From assembly GCA_028826165.1 (NCBI GenBank), contig JAPDFW010000064.1, positions 248,001 through 312,000 of the forward strand: a DNA stretch of 64,000 nucleotides, in the 5' to 3' direction. The position numbers and the translations under genes were made by a program. Below are positions 11,680 to 21,817 of this stretch, piece by piece; position 1 is the stretch's first letter; every line of letters begins with the position of its first letter. The notes beneath the pieces are model-generated. The model ran no database searches. It was given only the letters and a program-made list of their open reading frames with translations, and was not told where the DNA came from. This stretch comes from Anaeramoeba ignava (lineage: Eukaryota; Metamonada; Anaeramoebidae).

Positions 11680-12378
11680 ATGGAAAATAAAACTAAACGT
11701 GCTTTTATTATTGTTGATGTTCAAAATGATTTCATTGAAGGAGGATCACTTGTAAATTTTATTTAATCCAATTTTAAAAATTAAAAATTAAAATTTAAAA
11801 TTTAAAATTAAAATTAAAAGGCTGTTCCAAAAGGAAGTGAAGTTGTTCCTGTTATCAATTCTATTAGAAAGAAAAACAAATTTGATTTAATTGTGTTAAC
11901 TCAAGATTGGCATCCTTCAGATCACTCTTCTTTTGCAGTAAACAATAACGCTGAACTTTTTTCAGTTAAAGAATTAGAAACAGGACCTCAAGTTATGTGG
12001 CCAGTTCATTGTGTTCAAAATACTGAAGGAGCAAAATTTGTTTCTAATTTGGTTCACGAAGAAAGTGACATTGTTGTTCAAAAAGGTAAAAATACAAAAG
12101 TTGATAGTTATTCAGGATTTTGGGATAATAACAAAGCTCAAAAAACTGATCTCGAAGATATCCTTAAACAAAACAATATCACTGATACTTATATTTGTGG
12201 TCTTGCTTATGATTATTGTGTTTCTTTTACTGCTGTTGATAGTGCTGAATGTGGTTTTAAGACTTTCTTTATTGAAGATGCTACAAGAGGTTTACAAGAA
12301 GAAACAATGCTCAAAGCAAAAGAAAAAATGGAAAAAGTTGGAGTAAAGTTACTCAAATCAACTGATTTGGATTTCTAA
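11680..12378 (+). CDS. PNC1: Nicotinamidase (copy 1)
   Basis: Two exons, 11680-11751 and 11821-12378 (intron 69 bp, GT-AG); 209 residues, normal for the family. Hydrolyses nicotinamide to nicotinate and ammonia, the first step of NAD salvage through Preiss-Handler. Cysteine-hydrolase (isochorismatase) fold with the full set of nicotinamidase motifs: VDVQNDFIEGGSL (catalytic Asp and substrate-site Phe), DWHPSDHSSF (metal-binding Asp/His/His), MWPVHCVQNTEGA, IVVQKG (catalytic Lys), VDSYSGF, and GLAYDYCVSFTA (catalytic Cys). The exon junction falls directly after the GGSL motif, which fixes the intron. A near copy lies at 24028-24721 including the 5' flank. Confidence 0.95.
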
Positions 12379-12475
12379 TCAATTCTTTTTTTCCTTCTTT
12401 CAATTCCCTTTTTTTTTTTCTCTTTTCAATTCCCCTTTTTTTTTCAACAATAAAAACCAAAATTCTTCTTTATTT

Positions 12476-12732
12476 GATTTTAATTTTAATTTTAATTTTA
12501 ATTTTAATTTTAATTTTAATTTTGATTTTAATTTTAATTTTAATTTTAATTTTAATTTTAATTTTAATTTTAATTTTAATTTTAATTTTGATTATTAATT
12601 TTGATTATTAATTTTGTTAATTTTAATTTTAATTTTAATCTTGATTTTAATTTTAATTTTAATTTTAATTTTAATTTTAATTTTAATTTTGATTTTGATT
12701 ATTAATTTTAATTTTAATTTTAATTTTTAATT
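12476..12732. repeat. Hexamer microsatellite (TTTTAA)n between convergent genes
   Basis: About 250 bp of TTTTAA/TTTTGA units between the 3' ends of nicotinamidase and the first RCC1/BTB gene. The same hexamer separates the other RCC1/BTB genes (52185-52271, 54085-54188, 55998-56037). Confidence 0.9.
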
Positions 12733-14532
12733 TTAATTTTGATTATTAAATTTCTTAATTAATAAATCAAATAAATTTGGATTTGTTTGATTTAATTGAA
12801 AATAATCAATTCCAATTTGAATTTCATTAATTATTTCTTGTGTAATTTGAATTTCATCTTTAATTTGATTTGAATAAATCCAATATTCAAATATTTGAAA
12901 TGATTTATTACTTAATTCACTATAATCTGTAACTTTATTTGAAGTATCTTCAGTTACAGATAAAAACATTCCTCGATATAATTCACTTCTCATTATTAAT
13001 ATTAATTTTGGAAATTTATATTGTTTTTCTTTTCTTTCAATTATAAAATCTTTTTCATTTTCATTTTCATTTTCGTTTTCATTTAAATAAATTCTTTTCA
13101 TTGTTTCTTCAATTTTTTCATTTGAATTTATAATTTCTTTAATTTCAGAATATAATATTGGATTTATTTTGGAATTGTTTGAATAAATCATTTCAAATAT
13201 TTGATTTGATTCTTTAATTGATTTTTTTGAAATAATTTCTTTAAGTTTTTCAATTTGATTTTGATTTTGATTTAATCTATATTTCAATATTAATTTATGA
13301 GCTGAAATTATTTCTCCATTTTTGGTTTTAAATGAAATATCACAAAATTCTTTTCTTCCAAATAATTTTATCAAATCTTCTTCAAGATTGGAAAAAGAAG
13401 GAGAATAATAAATAAATGATCTAAAAGCACCACAAAGAACATGATAATTAGAAATATCTTCATTAAATCTTAATTTAGGAAGTTCAATTTGAATTGGAAT
13501 TGATTGATAATAGTCTATATCTTCAGTTCCTAATTGGCCATAATAATTACTTCCAAATCCAATCAATTTTGAATTGGAAGTTAAAATCAAAGTATGATCA
13601 TATCCAACAGAAAAATCAAGAATATTATCATCATTTTCAAATAAAGATGATTTGATTTCAGTAAATTTATCAGTATTTTCATTTTTGCCAAGTCCATTAT
13701 ATTTATAATATCCACATGAATAAAGTTTTCTTTTTGGATTTTGATTTTCATTTTCAATCAACATTATTGAATGAGCAAGTCCAGATTGAATATCAATTAT
13801 TTTGCCTTTTGGAATATTTTGGATTTTGATTAATTTTTGGATTTTTGTTTCTTCTTTTCTTGTTGATTCTTCTAATCCAACTTGATCAACTTCATTATAT
13901 TCGCATCCAAATAATTCTTGATTTGAATTTAAAAGAAAAACATGTTTTGAAGTATTTTCTGAAAATATTTTAGAAACATTTTTCATTATTAAAATTGGTT
14001 TTTCTGTATATTCGAGTGTTTGAGAATCAAAATCAAGTTGAGCAGAATATTTACCATCAAATCCATAAACATTTTGATTTGAAGTTAATAAGTAAATTGA
14101 ATAGTGTCCAGAAACAATATCTTGAATTATTCTATCATTTGTATCTTCAATTAATGATGAAATATTGATAAATTCTTTTGGATTTTCTGAATTAACATTT
14201 CTTGATTTGGTAAATACATTTCCTTCTTTTGTTAAAATAGCTTCATTTCGCCAATAAACAGTTACTTTTTGAATATTTTCTTCAATTTGGATTTTTTCAG
14301 GATTTGGACTTGAATGTCTTGTATATAAATATTCTATTGCTTTTCCATTTTCAAAAAGGAAAATTGTTGAAAAATAACATGATGCAATTTGTTTAATTTG
14401 TTTTTCATTTTCATTTTCATTTTCATTTTCAAATTTAAATTGAAATTGAATTGGTTTTTTTATTTTAACTGTTGGTCTATTTTGGATAAGCTTTGGATTT
14501 ATATTGAAACCAAAATATAAAATTTCATTCAT
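12733..14532 (-). CDS. RCC1-repeat / BTB protein, paralogue A1
   Basis: Single exon, 599 residues. N-terminal about 345 residues form a degenerate RCC1 propeller (KIFSENTSKHVFLLNSNQEL, GFGSNYYGQLGTEDID). Then a first BTB/POZ module about 380-425 (RKEFCDISFKTKNGEIISAH, KLILKYRL) and a second, atypical BTB half about 500-560 (FPKLILIMRSELYRGMFLSV). The C-terminus is IDYFQLNQTNPNLFDLLIKK. BTB modules of this kind usually dimerise or bind Cullin-3; a ubiquitin-adaptor role is inference. Two (NE)n tracts interrupt it, varying in 6-nt steps between paralogues. It groups with the 20026-21783 gene (SCGYY..YNGLGKNE) rather than with the 50-56 kb cluster. Start follows TTTTTTCATTTTTTCATTTC. Confidence 0.9.
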   Translation of the reverse strand: MNEILYFGFNINPKLIQNRPTVKIKKPIQFQFKFENENENENEKQIKQIASCYFSTIFLFENGKAIEYLYTRHSSPNPEKIQIEENIQKVTVYWRNEAILTKEGNVFTKSRNVNSENPKEFINISSLIEDTNDRIIQDIVSGHYSIYLLTSNQNVYGFDGKYSAQLDFDSQTLEYTEKPILIMKNVSKIFSENTSKHVFLLNSNQELFGCEYNEVDQVGLEESTRKEETKIQKLIKIQNIPKGKIIDIQSGLAHSIMLIENENQNPKRKLYSCGYYKYNGLGKNENTDKFTEIKSSLFENDDNILDFSVGYDHTLILTSNSKLIGFGSNYYGQLGTEDIDYYQSIPIQIELPKLRFNEDISNYHVLCGAFRSFIYYSPSFSNLEEDLIKLFGRKEFCDISFKTKNGEIISAHKLILKYRLNQNQNQIEKLKEIISKKSIKESNQIFEMIYSNNSKINPILYSEIKEIINSNEKIEETMKRIYLNENENENENEKDFIIERKEKQYKFPKLILIMRSELYRGMFLSVTEDTSNKVTDYSELSNKSFQIFEYWIYSNQIKDEIQITQEIINEIQIGIDYFQLNQTNPNLFDLLIKKFNNQN

Positions 14533-14625
14533 TTTTGAAATGAAAAAATGAAAAAATGAAAATTTTGTTTTTTAATTTTGATTTTAATTTTAATTTTGAT
14601 TTTAATTTTAATTTTAATTTTAATT

Positions 14626-14950
14626 TTAATTTTGATTATTAATTTTTTTAATTAATAAATCAAATAAATTTGGATTTGTCTGATTTAATTGAAAATAATC
14701 AATTCCAACTTGAATTTCATCAATTATTTCTTTTGTAATTTTAATTCCTTCTTTAATTTGATTTGAATAAACCCAATATTCAAATATTTGGAATGATTTA
14801 TTACTTAATTCACTATAATCTGTAACTTTATTAGAAGTATCATTTGTTACAGATAAAAACATTCCTCGATATAATTCACTTCTCATTATTAATATTAATT
14901 TAGGAAATTTATATTGTTTTTCTTTTCTTTCAATTATAAAATCTTTTCAT
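14626..14950 (-). pseudogene. Truncated 3' copy of an RCC1/BTB gene
   Basis: About 108 codons matching the C-terminal end of the RCC1/BTB family, from KDFIIERKEKQ through the second BTB half to the shared C-terminus. Homology stops abruptly near 14950, exactly where intact paralogues have their second (GAAAAT)n tract; beyond lies AT satellite. An ATG inside (14886) could open an 86-residue peptide, but there is no promoter motif. It is probably the end product of recombination at the hexamer tract. Confidence 0.85.
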
Positions 14951-15670
14951 TAATTTATTTCAAAAATAGAATAAAGAATATTAAATAATTAAATTTAAAA
15001 TTAATTCTATTTTATATATTTTATTAATATTTCTTTATTTAAATTAATATAAAATTATTCCCAATGATTTAATAAAATTAATAAAATATTTTAATTAATT
15101 TATTTCAAAAATGAAATAAAGAATATTAAATAATTAAATTTAAAATTAATTCTTTTTTATATATTTTATTAATATTTCTTTATTTAAAATAATATAAAAT
15201 TATTCCCAATAATTTAATAAAATTAATAAAATATTTTTAATTAATTTATTTCAAAAATGGAATAAAGAATATTAAATAACTAAATTTAAAAATTAATTAT
15301 ATTTTATATATTTCATTAACATTTATTTATTTAAAATAATATAAAAATATTCCCAACAATTTAATAAAATTGATAAAATATTTTTAATTAATTTATTTCA
15401 AAAATAGAATAAAAGAATATTAAATAATTAAATTTAAAATTAATTATATTTTATATATTTTATTAATATTTCTTTTATTTAAAATAATATAAAATTATTC
15501 CCAATAATTTAATAAAATTAATAAAATATTTTTAATTAATTTATTTCAAAAATGGAATAAAAGAATATTAAATAATTAAATTTAAAATTAATTCTATTTT
15601 ATATTTTTTATTAATATTTCTTTATTTAAAATAATATAAAATTATTCCCAATAATTTAATAAAATTGAGA
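14951..15670. repeat. Satellite of ~147 bp, five copies
   Basis: Five copies marked by the anchor TTCCCAAYRATTT at about 15058, 15203, 15350, 15498 and 15645 (spacing 145-148 bp). More than 90% A+T, no coding potential. Confidence 0.85.
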
Positions 15671-16200
15671 AGAAAATTGAAATATTTTAATAAAGATATT
15701 TATTTAATTTTAATAATATTTAATAATAATTTAATTTAGATTTATTTTTATTTTAATTTTATATAATATTTTTATTTATTATATTAATATTTTTAATTAT
15801 TTATTATTCCAATTTTAATCCATAATAAAATATATTAAAAAGTGGAATAAATATTTTAATAAATATATATATTTAATTTTAATAATAATTAATAATAATT
15901 TAATTTAGATTTATTTTATTTTAATTTAATATAATATTTTTATTTATTATATTAATATTTTTAATTATTTATTATTTTAATTTTAATTATAATAAAATAT
16001 ATTAAAAAAAGTGGAATAAATATTTTAATAAATATATATATTTAATTTTAATAATATTTAATAATAATTTAATTTAAAATTATTTTATTTTAATTTTATA
16101 TAATATTTTTATTTATTATATTAATATTTTTGATTATTTATTATTTCAATTTTAATTATAATAAAATATATTAAAAATAAAATTAAAAAATTAAAAAATT
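15671..16200. repeat. Satellite of ~165 bp, about three copies
   Basis: Units anchored by AGTGGAATAAATATTTTAAT at about 15841 and 16010, with a partial earlier copy. From 16200 to 16650 there is only unique AT-rich DNA; nothing supported is seen there. Confidence 0.8.
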
Positions 16201-16650
16201 TTAAATAAATTGAATTTAACATGATTGAATAAGATAAACTTTCTAAAAAAAATAATTTACTAATTATTCTATTTTTGATTTTGATTATAATTTATTAATA
16301 TTTAAATATTAATTAATAATAAATTTTATTTGATTTTTTTTATTTTATTATTTTAATTAATGAATTTAAATTTAATTATTATTAATTTCTATTTTCAATT
16401 TTTATTTTTATTTATTATATTAAAAATATTCAATTTTTTAAAATTTATTATTTTTTTTTTTGGATTATTTTTTATTAATTAAATTTTTAATAAATATTTT
16501 AAATTAAAATTAAATTATTTAAAATTAAATTTGTTTCTTATTTATTATTTTAAAGAAATTAATTTGATTAAAAGTAAATTAAAATTGAATTAAATTTTGA
16601 AAAAAAAAATTAAAAAAAAAAAGTTTGATTTTCTTATTATTAATTAATTT

Positions 16651-18348
16651 TTAAATAAAATAAGATTCAACTTCATCAACAACCCATGATTTATAAGAAC
16701 CAGCTAAATAACTTTTAGCTTCATTTGATTGATAAGTAATTCCATTAGGTAGATTATAACTAAGACCAAAATTTGAACCACCAGGTTGTAAATTAGAAGA
16801 TAAAATAAAATCAATTCCACCAAACCATGGACCACAAATTAAATTAGAACGAATTGCATATTGAGGTTGTTTAATTGTAAACTTTGCAGGTATTCTATCC
16901 CCTTTATCATTTCTTAATGAAAAAATAAATGCATTTGAATCATTAATGTATCCTGTATTTCCATTAAATCCAACTTGAGTAAAACCTCCAAAAATAAAAT
17001 TATCTTTTGTTTTGATAATAACTAATGTTTTTCCTTTCCCATCAACTGCTTTATGCCAATTTTGACAAGAAAATCCATCTCTTTTTGCTGAAAATCCTTT
17101 TTTCATTTTAGAAAAAAAATCATTATCATTTATCCATTCTTTTAATTTCTTAACATATTCTTCTTCTGTAATAATTCTTGTTTCTGAAAATTGAGGAAAA
17201 TTCTTTTTGATTTCTTGCATTTTCTTTTCATATTCATCAAAAATAGGTTTCATATCTTCAATTTCTTTCTTCCATTTATCTTCAATTTCCTTCTCTTTGT
17301 TTTCAATTTCTTTCTCTTTTTTTTCAATTTCTTTTTTCAAATCTTGATTCTCTTTTTGATTCTTTTCAATTTCTTGTTTTTGTTTTTGAGTTTCAGATTG
17401 AAATGATTTGATTCTTTTATCTCTTCTTTTAATTTTCTTATCTTTTTCTTTAATTTTCTTTTCTTTTTCTTTGATTTTTGTTTGATTTTCTTGTTCTTGA
17501 ATTTGAAAAATAGTTCTTTCAAAATGAATTAAAAAAGAATTTGGAAGAAAAAAATCAAATTGTTTTAATTTATCAAAATCTTGTTTTGAAATTGAATCTT
17601 TATCAAATAATGAAAAAAAAGAATGAAATAATCTTTTCTTTGAATTCATTTTGTGTTTATATTTCTTTAATTTTAATGATTTAATTCTTTTTTCAATCCA
17701 ATTATTTAAAAATTGAAAAAAATCAAATTGAAAAATTTCTTTTTTTTCTTGTTTAAATTGAATAAATTTGATAATTTCTTCTTTAGTTAAATTGAATAAA
17801 TTCTCATTATTCTGAATTTGGGAAAAATTTTGATTTATTAATTCAAAACATTTTATTTCAATTTCATTTGAATTTAAATTTCGATTTTGGAATAAAAATT
17901 GGAAAAAATTTGAATAATTAATTGAATTTAAAATTTTTTTTTGAATAATTTCTTTCAATAAATTTAATTTAAAATAAATTGAAATTTCCAATAATTGAAT
18001 AAGATTTTCTTGATTCTCAAAAGAAATATTTCCATAATAAATATAACTCAAAATTGATTCCATTTCTTTTTTATTAAATTGATTTAGAAAAATCTTATTA
18101 AGATGATTTTGTCCTTTTAAAAACTCATTAAAAAAAGGAGATCTTGAAGATAAAATCGATTTATGAACTTTAATTTCAAAAGGATTTGATTTATTCTCAA
18201 CAAAAATTGAAAAATCATTAAATGAATTTCCATTTAAAAGGTTTGAATAATTTTTAATTAAATTTTTTGTTACTTTTTTTTCTAAATTTTTCATTTCATT
18301 TTCATTTTGATTTGCATTTTCAATTTGGTTATTATTATTATTATCCAT
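16651..18348 (-). CDS. BTB / coiled-coil / TLDc-domain protein
   Basis: Single exon, 565 residues. BTB/POZ domain about 34-140 (FNDFSIFVENKSNPFEIKVH, KSILSSRSPFFNEFLKG, ILSYIYYGNI). A BACK-like helical region follows, then a long Lys/Glu coiled coil about 285-390 and a C-terminal TLDc-like beta domain about 395-560 (AKRDGFSCQNWHKAVDGKGK, NFIFGGFTQVGF, SFLAG-like SYLAGSYKSWVVDEVESYFI). The family is likely cytoplasmic; TLDc domains elsewhere bind V-ATPase or act in oxidation resistance, but the role here is unknown. It is the only gene in a 5-kb AT desert, flanked by two satellites of nucleosome-like period. TTCATTTT motifs lie 70-90 bp before the ATG. Confidence 0.85.
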   Translation of the reverse strand: MDNNNNNQIENANQNENEMKNLEKKVTKNLIKNYSNLLNGNSFNDFSIFVENKSNPFEIKVHKSILSSRSPFFNEFLKGQNHLNKIFLNQFNKKEMESILSYIYYGNISFENQENLIQLLEISIYFKLNLLKEIIQKKILNSINYSNFFQFLFQNRNLNSNEIEIKCFELINQNFSQIQNNENLFNLTKEEIIKFIQFKQEKKEIFQFDFFQFLNNWIEKRIKSLKLKKYKHKMNSKKRLFHSFFSLFDKDSISKQDFDKLKQFDFFLPNSFLIHFERTIFQIQEQENQTKIKEKEKKIKEKDKKIKRRDKRIKSFQSETQKQKQEIEKNQKENQDLKKEIEKKEKEIENKEKEIEDKWKKEIEDMKPIFDEYEKKMQEIKKNFPQFSETRIITEEEYVKKLKEWINDNDFFSKMKKGFSAKRDGFSCQNWHKAVDGKGKTLVIIKTKDNFIFGGFTQVGFNGNTGYINDSNAFIFSLRNDKGDRIPAKFTIKQPQYAIRSNLICGPWFGGIDFILSSNLQPGGSNFGLSYNLPNGITYQSNEAKSYLAGSYKSWVVDEVESYFI

Positions 18349-18730
18349 TTTGTGTTTTTTGTTTTTTGTTGTTTTTGTGTTTTGTGTTTTTTGTTTTAAA
18401 AAAAAAAGGAAAAAAAATGAATAAAAAAAAAATGAATAAAAAAAGTGGATTTTGAAAATAAATAAAAATATAAAAAATAAGAATAAATTTAAATTAATAA
18501 TTAATTTAATTTTCTTTTTTATTATTTTAAATTAATTTATTAATAAATTATTATTATTTTTTATTAATTTTTTTTATTAAAAAAAAGGAAAATTATTTTA
18601 ATTTAATTTTTAATTTAATTTTTTTTTTTGGAATTTAAAAATTATTAATAAATTTAAATTTAAAAACAAATTTCTAAATTAATATTAATTCAATTTAATT
18701 CAAAAAGATAAAATTTTAATTTCAAAAAAA

Positions 18731-20025
18731 TCAATTTTCAAAATATTTTTAAATAATAAAATATTTAAATCTAAAACATTAAATTATTATTTTAATAATA
18801 AAATTAAATATTAAATTATATTTTTAAATTAATTTATAAATTAAATATTAAATTAAATCTATTCTTATTTTTTATATTTATATGTTAAATTTTTAAATAA
18901 TAAAATATTTAAATCTAAAACAATAAATTAATATTTTAATAATAAAATTAAATATTAAATTATATTTTTAAATTAATTTATAAATTAAATATTAAATTAA
19001 ATCTATTTCTCATTTTTATATTTATATGTTAAATATTTTTAAATAATAAAATATTTAAATCTAAAACAATAAATTATTATTTTAAACATAAAATTAAATA
19101 ATAAATTATATTTTTAAATTAATTTATAAATTAAATATTAAATTAAATCTATTCCCATTTTTTATATTTATATGTTAAATATTTAAATAATAAAATATTT
19201 AAATCTAAAACAATAAATTATTATTTTAATAATAAAACTAAATAATAAATTATATTTTTAAATTAATTTATAAATTAAATATTAAATTAAATCTATTCTT
19301 ATTTTTTATATTTATATTTTAAATATTTTAAATAATAAAATATTTAAATCTAAAACAATAAATTATTATTTTAATAATAAAATTAAATATTAAATTATAT
19401 TTTCAAATTAATTTATAAATTAAATATTAAATTAAATCTATTCTCATTTTTATATTTATATGTTAAATATTTAAATAATAAAATATTTAAATCTAAAACA
19501 TTAAATTATTATTTTAAACATAAAATTAAATATTAAATTATATTTTTAAATTAATTTATAAATTAAATATTAAATTAAATCTATTTTTATTTTTATATTT
19601 ATATGTTAAATATTTAATTAATAAAATATTTAAATCTAAAACATTAAATTATTATTTTAATAATAAAATTAAATATTAAATTATATTTTTAAATTGATTT
19701 ATAAATTAAATATTAAATTAAATATATTTTCATTTTTTATATTTTTATGTTAAATATTTTAATAATAAAATATTTAAATATAAAACAATAAATTAATATT
19801 TTAATAATAAAATTAAATATTAAATTATATTTTTAAATTGATTTATAAATTAAATATTAAATTAAATCTATTTTCCATTTTTTATATTTTTATGTTAAAT
19901 ATTTAAATAATAAAATATTTAAATCTAAAACATTAAATTATTATTTTAAACATAAAATTAAATATTAAATTATAATTTTAAATTAATTTATAAATTAAAT
20001 ATTAAATTAAATCTGTTCTCATTCT
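18731..20025. repeat. Satellite of ~145 bp, nine copies
   Basis: Anchor ATTTAAATCTAAAAC recurs near 18771, 18915, 19061, 19205, 19350, 19493, 19636, 19780 (variant) and 19925; spacing 143-146 bp. The array runs into the stop codon region of the next RCC1/BTB gene. 18349-18730 holds the upstream region of the TLDc gene and AT-rich DNA with nothing else visible. Confidence 0.9.
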
Positions 20026-21783
20026 TTATTGATTTTGATTATTAATTTTGTTAATTAATAAATCAAATAAATTTGGATTTGTTTGATTTAATTGAAAATA
20101 ATCAATTCCAATTTGAATTTCATTAATTATTTGTTGTGTAATTTGAATTTCATCTTTAATTTGATTTGAATAAATCCAATATTCTAATATTCGAAATGAT
20201 TTATTACTTAATTCGCTATAATCTCTAACTTTATTAGAAGTATCATTTGTTACAGATAAAAACATTCCTCGATATAATTCACTTCTCATTATTAATATTA
20301 ATTTTGGAAATTTATATTGTTTTTCTTTTCTTTCAATTATAAAATCTTTTTCATTTTCATTTTCATTTAAATAAATTCTTTTCATTGTTTCTTCTATTTT
20401 TTCATTTGAATTTATAATTTCTTTAATTTCAGAATATAATTTTGGATTTATTATTCTGTTTGAATAAATCATTTCAAATATTTGATTTGATTCTTTAATT
20501 GATTTTTTTGAAATAATTTCTTGAAGTTTTTCAATTTGATTTTGATTTTGATTTAATCTATATTTCAGTATTAATTTATGAGCTTCAATTATTTCTCCAT
20601 TTTCGGTTTTAAATGAAATATCACAAAATTCTTTTCTTTGAAATAATTTTATCAAATCTTCTTCAAGATTGGAAAAAGAAGGAGGATAATAAATAAATGA
20701 TCTGAAAGCACCACAAGAAATATGATAATTAGAAATATTTTCATTAAATCTTAATTCAGGAAGTTCAATTTGAATTGGAATTGATTGATTATATTCTATA
20801 TCTTCAGTTCCTAATTGACCATAATAATTACTTCCAAATGCAATTAATTTTGAATTGGAAGTTAAAATCAAAGTATGATCATATCCAACAGAAAAATCAA
20901 GAATAATATCATTTTCAAATAAAGATAATTTGATTTCAGTAAATTTATCAGTAAATTCATTTTTGCCAAGTCCATTATATTCATAATATCCACATGAATA
21001 AACTTTTCTTTTTGGATTTTGATTTTCATTTTCGATCAACATTATTGAATGAGAATATCCAGATTGAATATCAATTATTTTACCTTTTGGAATATTTTGG
21101 ATTTGGGTTAATTTATGAATTTTTGTTTCTTTTCTTGATTCTCCTAATCCAACTTGACTATAATTATTATATTCACATCCAAATAATTCTTGATTTGAAT
21201 TTAAAAGAAAAACAAATTCTGAATTATTTCCTGAAAATATTTTAGAAACATTTTTCATCATTAAAATTGGTTTTTGTGTTTTTTTAAGTGTTTCAGAATC
21301 AAAACCAAGTTGACCAAAATGATTTGAACCAATTCCATAAGCGTTTCGATTTGAAGTTAATAAATAAATTGTTTCATATCCAGAAACAATATCTTGAATT
21401 ACTCTATCATTTGTATCTTCAATTAATGATGAAATATTGATAAATTCATTTGGATTTTTTGGATTAATATCTTTTCCTTTGGCAAATACATTTCCTTCTT
21501 TTGTTAAAATAGCTTCATTTTGCCAACCAACAGTTACTTTTTGAATATTTTCTTCAATTTGGATTTTTGAAGGATTTTGATTTGAATCATTTTCACTTAA
21601 ATATTCTATTGCTTTTCCATTTTCAAAAAGGAAAATTGTTGAAAAATAACCTGATGAAATTTGTTTAATTTGTTTTTCATTTTCATTTTCAAATTTAAAT
21701 TGAATTGGTTTTTTTATTTTCATTGGTTCATTTTTGAAAAGTTTTGGATTTATATTGAAACCAAAATATAAAATTTCATTCAT
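20026..21783 (-). CDS. RCC1-repeat / BTB protein, paralogue A2
   Basis: Single exon, 585 residues; same architecture as paralogue A1. RCC1 blades include YGIGSNHFGQLGFDSE, SQVGLGESRKE and AFGSNYYGQLGTEDIE; first BTB is RKEFCDISFKTENGEIIEAH; second BTB half is LYRGMFLSVTNDTSNKV. The Asn/Glu tract after QFKF is shorter than in A1. TNDTSN in the second BTB is shared with the truncated fragment at 14626 and with 52272-54053, against TEDTSN or TEDKSN in the others, so segments have been exchanged between loci. Confidence 0.9.
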   Translation of the reverse strand: MNEILYFGFNINPKLFKNEPMKIKKPIQFKFENENEKQIKQISSGYFSTIFLFENGKAIEYLSENDSNQNPSKIQIEENIQKVTVGWQNEAILTKEGNVFAKGKDINPKNPNEFINISSLIEDTNDRVIQDIVSGYETIYLLTSNRNAYGIGSNHFGQLGFDSETLKKTQKPILMMKNVSKIFSGNNSEFVFLLNSNQELFGCEYNNYSQVGLGESRKETKIHKLTQIQNIPKGKIIDIQSGYSHSIMLIENENQNPKRKVYSCGYYEYNGLGKNEFTDKFTEIKLSLFENDIILDFSVGYDHTLILTSNSKLIAFGSNYYGQLGTEDIEYNQSIPIQIELPELRFNENISNYHISCGAFRSFIYYPPSFSNLEEDLIKLFQRKEFCDISFKTENGEIIEAHKLILKYRLNQNQNQIEKLQEIISKKSIKESNQIFEMIYSNRIINPKLYSEIKEIINSNEKIEETMKRIYLNENENEKDFIIERKEKQYKFPKLILIMRSELYRGMFLSVTNDTSNKVRDYSELSNKSFRILEYWIYSNQIKDEIQITQQIINEIQIGIDYFQLNQTNPNLFDLLINKINNQNQ

Positions 21784-21817
21784 TTTTGAAAAGAAAAAAA
21801 TGAAAAAAAAAAATTAT

